DNA of 64,000 bases, taken from NCBI GenBank assembly GCA_017306015.1, contig JAFKJK010000019.1, positions 1 to 64,000 on the forward strand, read 5' to 3'. A program made the position numbers and the translations under genes. Origin of the DNA: Propionibacteriaceae bacterium (GTDB lineage Bacteria; Actinomycetota; Actinomycetes; Propionibacteriales; Propionibacteriaceae). Under the pieces are notes generated by a model. The model did not search any database. It saw nothing but the letters and a program-made list of their open reading frames with translations, and was not told the DNA's origin. Below are positions 21,322-28,806 of this stretch, piece after piece; the stretch's first letter is position 1; each line of letters opens with the position of its first letter.

Positions 21322-22377
21322 ATGAGTCTCGTTCTCCAAGACGTCCTCCCTGCAGCGTCGCCTGTGTCGGCCGAGTCGGAGGCCATACCGAACTGTGTGC
21401 GCATTGGTGGCCGGACGTTGTGGCTGTCCCCCGTGTTCGAGACGTACTGGCGTTTCGCCGCAGAGCGGCAGGCGACCTACTTGCGGAGGCTGGCAGGTGG
21501 GCGAGGCCCCTGGACAAGCGACCCCGTACTTCGGGCGCACCGCTTCACGAACTGCTACCGAGCGTCCGACCGCGTGAGCCAGTACCTGATCCGACGTGTG
21601 ATCTACGACGGTGAGTCGAGCGCGGAGGAGGTGGTCTTCCGCATCCTCTTGTTCAAGATTTTCAACAAGGTGGAGACGTGGCAGGCGCTTCGAGCGGCCC
21701 TGGGCGAGCTGCGTTGGCGGGACTTCGATGCCGAGCGATACGCGGGCGTGCTCAGGGATGTGGCGGCGAGTGGGCGAGCGGTCTACTCCGCGGCTTACGT
21801 CATGCCAAGCCCTCACCTGGGCTACGAGCGGAAGTACCGCAACCACCTCGCGCTGCTCGAGCGCATGATGCGAGACGGTGTCGTGCGCAAGCTCGGGCGC
21901 TCCGCCTCTATGCGCGAGGCGTTCGAGGTGCTTCGTGCTTACCAAGGACTGGGCGACTTCCTGGCCTTCCAGTACCTCATCGACATCAACTACTCGGAGG
22001 TTCTCGACTTCGACGAGATGAGCTTCGTCGTTGCCGGACCGGGCGCACGTTCCGGCCTGCGGAAGATCTTCGGAGCGTCCGCGGTCGGTGCGGAAGTGTC
22101 CCTGATCAGGCACATGGCGGACGAGCAGGACCGATACTTCGACGCTCTCGGTCTGCACTTCGATGGGTTGGTCGGGCGCCCTCTGCAGCTCATCGATTGC
22201 CAGAACCTCTTCTGCGAGGTGGACAAGTACGCCCGTGTCGTTCACCCGCTTGTGACAGGAGGCACCAGCCGTCACCGGATCAAGCAGCGTTACGCGCCGG
22301 CTCCGGCTCGGCCCGAACCGGCCTTCTTCCCTCCGAAGTGGAACACGCGTGTCCCAGTTCTTGACTTCGATGTCTGA
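21322..22377 (+). CDS. HMUDK_hel/aGPT-PPlase-like helical protein (thymine hypermodification-type)
   Basis: A 351-residue, mostly helical protein. The block FRPS-less core reads VFETYWRFAAERQ, PWTSDPVLRAHRFTN, then YRASDRVSQYLIRRV, followed by FRILLFKIFNKVETW. I recognise this as the helical domain of 5-hydroxymethyl-deoxyuridine DNA kinases and the related alpha-glutamyl/putrescinyl thymine pyrophosphorylases described from phage DNA hypermodification pathways. No P-loop is in this protein, so any kinase function must come from a partner; a P-loop kinase is encoded at 27050. ATG 21322 fits the leaderless promoter; ATG 21313 is an alternative. It heads a seven-gene coupled operon. Family call is from memory of motifs; function is inference. 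Confidence 0.7.
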   Translation: MSLVLQDVLPAASPVSAESEAIPNCVRIGGRTLWLSPVFETYWRFAAERQATYLRRLAGGRGPWTSDPVLRAHRFTNCYRASDRVSQYLIRRVIYDGESSAEEVVFRILLFKIFNKVETWQALRAALGELRWRDFDAERYAGVLRDVAASGRAVYSAAYVMPSPHLGYERKYRNHLALLERMMRDGVVRKLGRSASMREAFEVLRAYQGLGDFLAFQYLIDINYSEVLDFDEMSFVVAGPGARSGLRKIFGASAVGAEVSLIRHMADEQDRYFDALGLHFDGLVGRPLQLIDCQNLFCEVDKYARVVHPLVTGGTSRHRIKQRYAPAPARPEPAFFPPKWNTRVPVLDFDV

Positions 22378-22395
22378 TTTTCCGACACTGGAGTC

Positions 22396-22788
22396 GTGAC
22401 CCACAGCGAACTCGAGGACACCACGTTCGGAGGACTGTTCGATGCTCCCCGGTCTAGCCCTACGCAAACCGACCAGCCGCGCGTTGTGGTTCCCGACCAG
22501 CCGTCGTTGATCGCGATGAGCGTGGAAGCGCTGGAGCGGCTCTTGGCCCAGCTGATGGCCGAGCATGAAGCGGTCACACCCGAGGAGCTCCTTGAGCGCC
22601 CAATGCTGGACGGTTCGCTGCGAACCAGCAGCGTCTTCATGCTGGCACTGATCGTCCGAATCGGGAACAGCATCGGTCAGAAGCTCGTGAAGGCCTCGGA
22701 CCTAGATGACTCACGCCGCTTGCAGACGCTGCGCGGCACCGCTGAAGTCCTAAAGGAACTGCTCACACGAATGGAGGTGGCCCAGTGA
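22396..22788 (+). CDS. Small protein of unknown function in the modification operon
   Basis: A 130-residue acidic, helical protein that I do not recognise. It has a disordered, Pro/Ser-rich first third and two predicted helical stretches (SVEALERLLAQLMAEHEAV and LRTSSVFMLALIVRIGNSIG). The start is GTG, 18 bases after the upstream stop, and its stop overlaps the next start in GTGA, so it is made together with the HMUDK-like and thymidylate-synthase-fold proteins. It may be a subunit or adaptor. Confidence 0.65.
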   Translation: MTHSELEDTTFGGLFDAPRSSPTQTDQPRVVVPDQPSLIAMSVEALERLLAQLMAEHEAVTPEELLERPMLDGSLRTSSVFMLALIVRIGNSIGQKLVKASDLDDSRRLQTLRGTAEVLKELLTRMEVAQ

Positions 22789-23636
22789 AGGTGATCCCCG
22801 TCGCAGACACGATCGACGAGGCCTGGCTCAACACCATCGAGGAACTCCGCCACGAACCAGGCGGACGCGCCGCCCACGTTGTGACTACCGTGACCCGGCC
22901 CGTCCGACCAGACCTTTCGGGCATCTCGATCGACCCCATCTTCCAGGCGACGCTGGAGTCGACTCTCATCGCGCGGAATCCGAGGTGGAACCGGGTGGAG
23001 TCCGTGGCAGAAACCATCTTTCCAGGCTCGCTGTACCGCTGGCACATGGCCAGCTGGTCCCCAGAACTCAGTGAAGAAGAGCGGGCGGACATCGAAGGCA
23101 GATCGAGAGCCTTCTTCGACGAGTACTTCGAGATGCATCCGCTGATCAAACAGGCTCCTGCCAACAGTTGGGGGGACACGTACTTCGGCCGTCTCGTCGA
23201 CTGGAACGGGAACAACCAGCTCGACTACTGGATCTCCGCGCTGCGCGGAAAGCGCGAACTCAGAAAGAGGACCTTCGGTGAAGCCAACCTTGCCATCGCC
23301 GGCGAGGGAGAGATTGCTGTCGGTGGCCAGTTGCGGGCATCGACCGACCACCACCACCTGGGCGGGCCCTGCCTGGTTCACATCAACCTGAGTGTGGTTG
23401 AGTCGCGGCTGAACCTCCTCGCGAACTATCGGCACTGGTACCTTCAGGAGAGGGCCTACGGCAACCTCGCCGGACTTGCCAGCCTGCTTAGGTTCATGAG
23501 CCTGCAGACCGGCTATCCGCCGGGCGAGCTGATGGTTGTCAGTGGCATCGCGAAAGCGCAGACAGACGCCCGAGGAGGCGCCGGTGCGATCGACAGCCTC
23601 ACCGCACAGCTTCGCACCTTGGTCGGTCCGAAGTGA
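22785..23636 (+). CDS. Divergent thymidylate-synthase-fold protein
   Basis: A 283-residue protein with a thymidylate synthase-like core. VAETIFP (74-80), QLDYWISALRG and GGPCLVHINLSV with Cys196 align with the TS catalytic-Cys segment, and ANYRHWYLQERAYGNLAGLASLL aligns with the TS phosphate-binding Arg and Asn177 region (R216 and N227 here). TGYPPGELMVVS matches the following helix and strand. The TS Asp after the Arg-Ser pair and the C-terminal His-x-Tyr are not evident, so the substrate may differ from dUMP. It is coupled by GTGA at both ends. The assignment rests on visible motif order and is moderately sure. Confidence 0.65.
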   Translation: MKVIPVADTIDEAWLNTIEELRHEPGGRAAHVVTTVTRPVRPDLSGISIDPIFQATLESTLIARNPRWNRVESVAETIFPGSLYRWHMASWSPELSEEERADIEGRSRAFFDEYFEMHPLIKQAPANSWGDTYFGRLVDWNGNNQLDYWISALRGKRELRKRTFGEANLAIAGEGEIAVGGQLRASTDHHHLGGPCLVHINLSVVESRLNLLANYRHWYLQERAYGNLAGLASLLRFMSLQTGYPPGELMVVSGIAKAQTDARGGAGAIDSLTAQLRTLVGPK

Positions 23637-24019
23637 TCGTGCTGACAGGCATTGATCTCGCCAGCATCCACGAGGTCGACAAGCTGGCCGCAGAACCAGG
23701 CGCCAGCGACGGAGTCTGGACGGCGAGCGAACAACATGCGCACGAAGGCTACCCAGAGCGCCGCGCGGGCCAGTGGGCAGCCAAGGAGGCTGTCATGAAG
23801 ATCCTTGGCGAGGGCGTCGGCAAGATCGATCCCAGAGACATTGAGATCGAGTGCGCCGAAGGGCGCCGGCCGCAGGTTCGCCTTCACGGCAAGGCGGCGA
23901 TCCTCGGACGCGATCTTCGTATCACGTCCTTGTCAGTCTCGATCACTCACGAACACGGCGCTGCGGCAGCAGTTGCGGTAGCGCTCGCAGAGGAAGGAGG
24001 ATCCGATGGCGACCTCTGA
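23633..24019 (+). CDS. AcpS-type 4'-phosphopantetheinyl transferase
   Basis: A 128-residue protein of the length and pattern of holo-ACP synthase: LTGIDLASI with the metal-binding Asp, GQWAAKEAVMKILGEG with the conserved KEA motif, and SLSVSITHEHGAAAAVAVA at the end. These enzymes move phosphopantetheine from CoA to a carrier-protein Ser. No carrier protein is visible in the island. It overlaps the TS-fold gene upstream (GTGA) and the XRE gene downstream (14 bases). A role in loading an acyl or amino-acyl group for base modification is possible but unproven. Confidence 0.8.
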   Translation: MIVLTGIDLASIHEVDKLAAEPGASDGVWTASEQHAHEGYPERRAGQWAAKEAVMKILGEGVGKIDPRDIEIECAEGRRPQVRLHGKAAILGRDLRITSLSVSITHEHGAAAAVAVALAEEGGSDGDL

Positions 24020-24371
24020 CAGCCCGGCGGAGGCCCATGCGCGTGAACTCGGTGCCCGCCTGCGGGCGTCGCGAGAGTTTCTGCAGCTGACCCAAGCTGA
24101 TGTTGCCCAGGCCCTGGGTATCCAACGCACCGCCATCCCCGCAATGGAGACCGGCTCGCGGAAAGTCAGCGCTGTCGAACTGCAGCGGCTCGCAAGGCTC
24201 TACCGGCGACCGGTGAGCTGGCTCCTGGGTGACGAGGAGCCCGCTAGCGATGACGAAGTTCAAACGCTCTACCGCGTCGCGCAAGGCCTGACTGAGACCG
24301 ATCGAGCGCAGGTTCTCGACTTTGCCAGGTTTCTGGCGGGGCGGCCGCACACAGACCGCGGAGAATCGTGA
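24006..24371 (+). CDS. XRE-family helix-turn-helix regulator
   Basis: A 121-residue protein with an HTH_3 domain at residues ~12-66 (LGARLRASREFLQLTQADVAQALGIQRTAIPAMETGSRKVSAVELQRLARLY), followed by VSWLLGDEE and a short helical tail. It overlaps the next gene in GTGA. XRE regulator plus ImmA/IrrE protease is a well-known pair in mobile elements, where the protease cleaves or inactivates the repressor after a damage or infection signal. A GGAGG ribosome site lies within the end of the preceding gene. Confidence 0.88.
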   Translation: MATSDSPAEAHARELGARLRASREFLQLTQADVAQALGIQRTAIPAMETGSRKVSAVELQRLARLYRRPVSWLLGDEEPASDDEVQTLYRVAQGLTETDRAQVLDFARFLAGRPHTDRGES

Positions 24372-25393
24372 GCGGCGGGCTCAAGGCCATCCAGGCCGCG
24401 GCCGAGACGCTGGACCGGCTTGCTCTCGACCAGTCCCAACCGATCGACATCTACGACGCGATCGACAGATGCGGCCTCTTCCTCTCGTTCAGCGCCCTCG
24501 ACGGGATCCTCGGCGCGTCCTTGCCTCAGTTGCACGGCGTACTGGTCACAACGCGGCGCAGCCCTGCGATCCAGCGGTACACGGCCGCCCACGAGCTGGC
24601 TCACTGCGTGCTGCACGAGGACCTCATGATCTTGGACGAAGAGTCCCAGATTCTCGAGAGCTCACCGGCCGAGCAGGAGCAGCAAGCGCAGCTGTTCGCC
24701 AGCGCGTTCCTCATGCCTCCTGAGCTCGTGTTCAGGCTGGCGGACCAGTACCGCATCCATCCCGACAGCGTGACACCCGCTGCCGTGGGGCAGGCGGCGC
24801 GTGACATGCGCGTCAGCTTCGAAGCCGCTGCGCGCAGGCTGCAACAACTGGAGCGGATAACCTACGACGACCTCGATCGGGTGATGGCCGGAAGGTCGCG
24901 ATGGCGCCGAGAAGCGCTCTTCGGCGTGCCGCCGGTCAAGGGGGCGCACGATGTGTGGGGGGTGCGGGCGAGCAGTCGTCCAACCAAGCTCACGGTGACC
25001 GTGGGCGACCAGGTGACCATCCTGTTCCCTGAGAACCGCACGACTGGATACCAGTGGATCCCCAGTGACCCGAACGCCGGGGACGAAGCAGTCAGGACGG
25101 TGGGCGACGAGTTCCGGATCCCACGATCCTCGCAGACGGACGGTGATCAAGAGCCAGCCGTAGGTCAGCAAGGTGAACGGGTCATCTCCCTGATGCCCGT
25201 CCAGCCAGGGAAGACCACGAGAGCTTGGCGTCTTGTGCGGCCGTTCGACCCTGAGCAATCGATCGCAGAGTTCACGGCTGAACTCGATGCCCTCCCGGCC
25301 GCAGCCGAGCAGCGTCGTCTCCAGCTCCTCTCGACCGCTCTGGACTCACCCCAACCCTCGCCGGTCCAGTTCGCAAGTGGTGATGTCGAGTGA
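24368..25393 (+). CDS. ImmA/IrrE metallopeptidase fused to a chagasin-type (I42) cysteine-protease inhibitor
   Basis: A 341-residue fusion. Residues ~20-165 form an ImmA/IrrE zinc peptidase: HELAH at 75-79 supplies two zinc His and the catalytic Glu, and Glu104 before QQAQLFASAFLMPP is the likely third ligand. Residues ~198-300 match chagasin-family inhibitors of papain-like proteases: LTVTVGDQVTILF, the N-x-TTGY loop NRTTGY (223-228), a Gly loop near 265-271, and the RPF loop (291-293). The following gene encodes a papain-like protease, the natural target of such a domain. The protease and XRE genes are coupled by 4-base overlaps. I infer that cleavage or conformational change of this protein frees the papain-like enzyme. 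Confidence 0.8.
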   Translation: MSGGLKAIQAAAETLDRLALDQSQPIDIYDAIDRCGLFLSFSALDGILGASLPQLHGVLVTTRRSPAIQRYTAAHELAHCVLHEDLMILDEESQILESSPAEQEQQAQLFASAFLMPPELVFRLADQYRIHPDSVTPAAVGQAARDMRVSFEAAARRLQQLERITYDDLDRVMAGRSRWRREALFGVPPVKGAHDVWGVRASSRPTKLTVTVGDQVTILFPENRTTGYQWIPSDPNAGDEAVRTVGDEFRIPRSSQTDGDQEPAVGQQGERVISLMPVQPGKTTRAWRLVRPFDPEQSIAEFTAELDALPAAAEQRRLQLLSTALDSPQPSPVQFASGDVE

Positions 25394-26076
25394 CTCAGCC
25401 GGTACTTCCGGGCGCCGACATCAACCTCCGTGCGGAGTTCTCGTGGCCCGCGCCAGACCAAGGCGCACGACCGATATGTCTGGTGATGGCCACGACCGGA
25501 GCCCATGATTGGGATGCCGCTCGGCACGGTGAAGACCGCCGAGCCGCAGAAGCGTTGTGGTGGGCCGCCGCCGCCGTTCAGGGGCACACCCGCAGCTCCA
25601 ACTTCACATCCATTTCTGCCGCATTGATGCACTCTGGGCAGCCGTCCGAGGCCTCCTGGCCATATCCGCAAGGCAAAGTCGCTGCGGCCCCCGATGAGCC
25701 ACCCCTCGCCTGTGCCACGCCTCCGTGGCGCACCGCCTCTATCGCGAAGTTTGAGCTGAAACGAGACGACCACGAGGCCGCTATCGAGTCGGCGCTCGGT
25801 GCCGGCAGCCCAGTGATCTTGGTACTTCGGGTGACCGACGAGTTCGACCAACCTGACTCTGATGGCGTGATCGCTGCACCCGCAGCGAAGTCCTCGAGCA
25901 GAGGCAACCACGCCGTCCTAGCGGTCGGCGCGAGAGAGGTTGACGGCTACGGCCGTCACCTCCTGATCCGCAACTCATGGGGGCCAAAGTGGGCCGTGGA
26001 AGGCCACGCCCTTCTGCCTGTGCGCTACCTAGCGACGCACGGTCTCTGGGCCGCGACCGTTACGGGGACCGCTTGA
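25390..26076 (+). CDS. Papain-like (C1 family) cysteine protease
   Basis: A 228-residue protein with a papain-like triad in order: oxyanion Gln24 and Cys30 in PDQGARPICLVMATTGAHD, His174 in GNHAVLAVGA, and Asn195 in LLIRNSWGPKW. It has no signal peptide or propeptide, so it would act in the cytoplasm and needs another form of control. That control is probably the chagasin-like domain of the preceding protein, whose gene overlaps this start in GTGA. It is the last gene of the operon and runs 17 bases into the convergent gene. A host- or phage-protein-cleaving effector is the inferred role. Confidence 0.78.
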   Translation: MTQPVLPGADINLRAEFSWPAPDQGARPICLVMATTGAHDWDAARHGEDRRAAEALWWAAAAVQGHTRSSNFTSISAALMHSGQPSEASWPYPQGKVAAAPDEPPLACATPPWRTASIAKFELKRDDHEAAIESALGAGSPVILVLRVTDEFDQPDSDGVIAAPAAKSSSRGNHAVLAVGAREVDGYGRHLLIRNSWGPKWAVEGHALLPVRYLATHGLWAATVTGTA

Positions 26077-27046
26077 ACCACGCGGCCAAATGCGCAACGG
26101 CCGCGAAGTACTCCGTTCCCGAAAGCCACGCTAGACGATGATCGATAGGGCGTCCATTCTGCAGGTCCCAAAAGGCCGCCGAACAGACCGCAAAGGTGCA
26201 GATCAAGGCCTCAGGTACGCAGCGCTCCACCTCCGCGCACGGAAGGTCCGAACCTGACCGGAGTGCCATCTCGACATCGAAGAACGCAGCCAGGTCAGAC
26301 TCAAGACTTGACCACGTACCAGAGTACGTGGTCCGGCGAGTGGTCTCGTCCGGCTCGGTCGCGGTGGCGAGAATCTGCTCGACGCGCGAAAGATGGGTCT
26401 CGTACACGTGGCAGGACCCAACGAACCAGTGCTGGCGCCCGACCTCTAGTCCCGCCCAAGACGCCATCAATTCGTGCACGACGCTCCACAGGAACGAGTC
26501 CACGCCGGAGAACCCCCACATCAAATCCAGACTCCGCACAGCCACCGACAGGTCGAGGCGGTCGCCCACACGCAGGAAGTGCAGCCAGTTGTTGCACGGC
26601 ACGTCTTTGGTGTCCACATCCGCGTAGTCAGTGCCGGGATCAAACAGACTCATCGCCGCCCTACGAGTGTGACTGTCATGAAGAAGCAACCGCCTGGCCT
26701 CGTCAAGCTGGTCAACGCCGAAATGGCTCCGCAGCCGTGGGCCATACGCGCCACGCCACGTCACGCCGTCGTCGGAGTATGCCGTTGCGCGCGGCAGGTA
26801 CGGCTGGATGAAGGCGAGGTCGTCGCGCCCAGCGATGGTCCACAGCGCCTCGGCGATCGATGCTGCCACGTTGTTGTTGCGATGCGGCACCACGATGCAC
26901 CGACGGAGGGGATCCGTGATCGTGAACGACTCTCCGGCCAGCTCCCGTGTGGGATCTGTCCGTCTCGTGATCGCACGGCCGTCGTGAAGCACGCGAGCGA
27001 TCTCTCCGACGAACGCGCCGCGCGCCGTTCCGTACTCGATGCTCAT
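26060..27046 (-). CDS. Thymidylate synthase/dNMP hydroxymethylase-like enzyme
   Basis: A 328-residue TS-superfamily enzyme. It shows the catalytic Cys151 in VPCNNWLHF, the phosphate-binding VRSLDLMWGF (R171, D174), and SCHVYETH with H213 and Y215. The PCN in place of the TS PCH is common among deoxynucleotide hydroxymethylases. At the position of the TS base-recognising Asn (GVNAF-type pattern in relatives) this protein has Asp183 (SGVDSF). Asn-to-Asp at this site is known to shift TS towards dCMP, so dCMP hydroxymethylation is a reasoned guess. It starts 3 bases after the kinase gene stop, with which it forms an operon convergent to the HMUDK-like operon. Confidence 0.75.
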   Translation of the reverse strand: MSIEYGTARGAFVGEIARVLHDGRAITRRTDPTRELAGESFTITDPLRRCIVVPHRNNNVAASIAEALWTIAGRDDLAFIQPYLPRATAYSDDGVTWRGAYGPRLRSHFGVDQLDEARRLLLHDSHTRRAAMSLFDPGTDYADVDTKDVPCNNWLHFLRVGDRLDLSVAVRSLDLMWGFSGVDSFLWSVVHELMASWAGLEVGRQHWFVGSCHVYETHLSRVEQILATATEPDETTRRTTYSGTWSSLESDLAAFFDVEMALRSGSDLPCAEVERCVPEALICTFAVCSAAFWDLQNGRPIDHRLAWLSGTEYFAAVAHLAAWFKRSP

Positions 27047-27049
27047 CCT

Positions 27050-27634
27050 CTAGATCTCGACAATCGCTCTCGATTGAAGTTCGGCCACTATCCGCTCACT
27101 CAGCGAGTCGGGGCTTCCGGAGCCGACCCTGACGCAGAGCGCGCCAGCTGCTTGGGCGAGCCGTCGGTACGACGCCAACACGGTCGAGGTGTTCGCGGCA
27201 TCTGTGTCGAACGGCTGATCGAAGAGGAAGACCACGTCTGGCTTGAGTCGCGACCAGATCCCATTAACGAGATCTGTGAACGTCGACTCTGACACGCCGA
27301 CCGCCTCCATGCCGTGACCGAGCCCTCCGTAGGCGAGGGTCGACCAGCCGCACCGATCCAGGACGAGCCCGTAACGTTCACGGGCCTCGAGCAACTGCTG
27401 CATGTTGATGAGGTGCGCGGCGAGATGAAGGAGCTGCACGGCAAGGGGCTCGTCTAGCTTTCGCGCTTCGGTCACTTCGTAGATGTCATCGGTGCAATGT
27501 GCGACGCCGGATGGCATGTGGGCCTGTGCGGGGGCAGGATTCCACGGAAGCGCCAGTAGGCGGTCAATCTGGGTCGTCTTGCCGGCTCGGTCCAGACCCT
27601 CGAAGACCACGAGGGAACCAGGGACCCACCGCAT
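27050..27634 (-). CDS. Thymidylate kinase-like P-loop nucleotide kinase
   Basis: A 194-residue P-loop kinase: GLDRAGKT Walker A (13-20), LVLDRCGWSTLAYGG in the position of the dTMP-kinase DR(Y) motif, and DVVFLFDQPF as the following strand. The ATG at 27634 is preferred because it begins directly before the first strand and follows GGGGGAG; upstream extensions are unlike the family. It probably phosphorylates the nucleotide made by the TS-like enzyme next to it, or provides the P-loop activity missing from the HMUDK-like protein. The sequence is too diverged to be the housekeeping dTMP kinase. Confidence 0.75.
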   Translation of the reverse strand: MRWVPGSLVVFEGLDRAGKTTQIDRLLALPWNPAPAQAHMPSGVAHCTDDIYEVTEARKLDEPLAVQLLHLAAHLINMQQLLEARERYGLVLDRCGWSTLAYGGLGHGMEAVGVSESTFTDLVNGIWSRLKPDVVFLFDQPFDTDAANTSTVLASYRRLAQAAGALCVRVGSGSPDSLSERIVAELQSRAIVEI

Positions 27635-27913
27635 CTCTCCCCCAATGAACAACTGATTGATCGGATGCCCTACATCCTCTCGGCCCGGCGTGAGCGGCCA
27701 GCGGGGACACGCCGCCCGGAGCGTGTCGTAGTGCGCGAAACGGTGCGACGGTGGACACTGGGTCTGGCTGGGCACCCCCGCCGTTCTGGATCCGCACTCC
27801 GCTTCCCGGGTGGGCGCCGCCCGCCGGTGGCCGAGAACTCGACCGGTTCATCGCTGGACCCGACTCCGGCGCCAACTCGCGGCGACATCCCGTAGCCCCG
27901 GACACGGCTGACC

Positions 27914-27919
27914 TATGCT
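27914..27919 (+). promoter_or_regulatory. -10 box of a leaderless GNAT-gene transcript
   Basis: TATGCT ends 6 bases before the ATG at 27926 and no ribosome site is present. This is the same arrangement as at three other island promoters. The rest of the 27635-27925 divergent gap shows no other feature. Confidence 0.45.
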
Positions 27920-27925
27920 CGCCGC

Positions 27926-28408
27926 ATGAGCCAGGTGAGCATCCAGCGCCGCGGGACGGCGATCCTCGGTGCGCTCGAGCCGCGCAGCGTGGGGTCAGTC
28001 CGGTCGCTCCTCGCGGAGTTGCCGAGGGACTACCCCGGCGCCGAAGCTTGGCTTAGGAGGCGACTTGACGACGCACTTCACGGTCGAGCCGAGTGCTGGA
28101 CGCTCGCTGAGAGTGGGCGCGTCGCCGGGGTGGTGATCCTTACGCCGAAGGCGTCCGCGCTCAAGCTAAGCACGATCTATGTTGCGGATCGGGTGCGTGG
28201 ACGAGGCCTCGGTTCGTTGTTGATGGATCACGTAGTCGAGCGTGCGAGCGAGCTCGGGTTCGACGAGACGTATGTCACGGTCGCCGAGCACACCGTGCCT
28301 CTGTTGCGCCCACTTCTGGACTCGCGAGCCTTCACGCTGACGGCCCTCGAGAAGCATCGTTACGGCCGTGACCGACATGAGGCTGTCTTCTCTCGACTGG
28401 CTTCATGA
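27926..28408 (+). CDS. GNAT family N-acetyltransferase
   Basis: A 160-residue GNAT protein. The central strand SALKLSTIYVADRVRGRGLGSLLMDHVVERA carries the acetyl-CoA-binding R/Q-x-x-G-x-G/A loop as RGRGLG. The C-terminus has LDSRAFTLTALEKHRYG, the usual last GNAT strands. The ATGA overlap with the ASCH gene suggests joint function. Substrate is unknown; an RNA, nucleotide or small-molecule amine is possible. Confidence 0.85.
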   Translation: MSQVSIQRRGTAILGALEPRSVGSVRSLLAELPRDYPGAEAWLRRRLDDALHGRAECWTLAESGRVAGVVILTPKASALKLSTIYVADRVRGRGLGSLLMDHVVERASELGFDETYVTVAEHTVPLLRPLLDSRAFTLTALEKHRYGRDRHEAVFSRLAS

Positions 28409-28806
28409 ACCGCAAGTCCGTGGCGGTCATGTCGATCCGGCCTCGCCATGCCAGTCGCATCTTCGCAGGCACGAAGCCCTACGAGTTCCGGCGCCGAGCC
28501 TCCGGGATCGCGTCGGGAACGAGAATCCTCATATATGAAACCGCGCCAGTCTCAGCGGTGACAGGCGAGGCCGCTGTCGAAGTCGTTAGGGCTGGGTCAG
28601 CGAGCGAGCTGTCCTCACTCGAGCCTGAGGCCGCCGAGCGTGAAACGGTTCTGGCGTACCTCGGCGGCGCCCGAAGCCCGGTCGCGCTCGGGTTGTCGGG
28701 CGTCGTTCGGTACGAGAAGCCGAAGAGCCTGCTGGAGATTGGCGTCGCGCACGCCCCGCAGTCATATCAATTCGTGGAGGACCCATGGGATACTTCGCGG
28801 TCTTAG
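28405..28806 (+). CDS. ASCH-domain protein
   Basis: A 133-residue protein that matches the ASCH/PUA-like fold: VAVMSIRPRHASRIFAGTKPYEFRRR at the start, the strand GTRILIYETAP, then GEAAVEVV and VALGLSGVVRYEKPKSL. ASCH domains bind RNA or nucleosides, and the E. coli member YqfB hydrolyses N4-acetylcytidine. An acetyltransferase directly upstream makes an acetylated-base theme attractive, by inference. Its 3' end overlaps the next gene by 22 bases. Confidence 0.75.
   Translation: MNRKSVAVMSIRPRHASRIFAGTKPYEFRRRASGIASGTRILIYETAPVSAVTGEAAVEVVRAGSASELSSLEPEAAERETVLAYLGGARSPVALGLSGVVRYEKPKSLLEIGVAHAPQSYQFVEDPWDTSRS

Noticed and set aside
21322-22377. Ordinary nucleotide kinase
   Set aside because: No Walker A or B motif is present, so it cannot be a P-loop kinase by itself despite the name often given to relatives.
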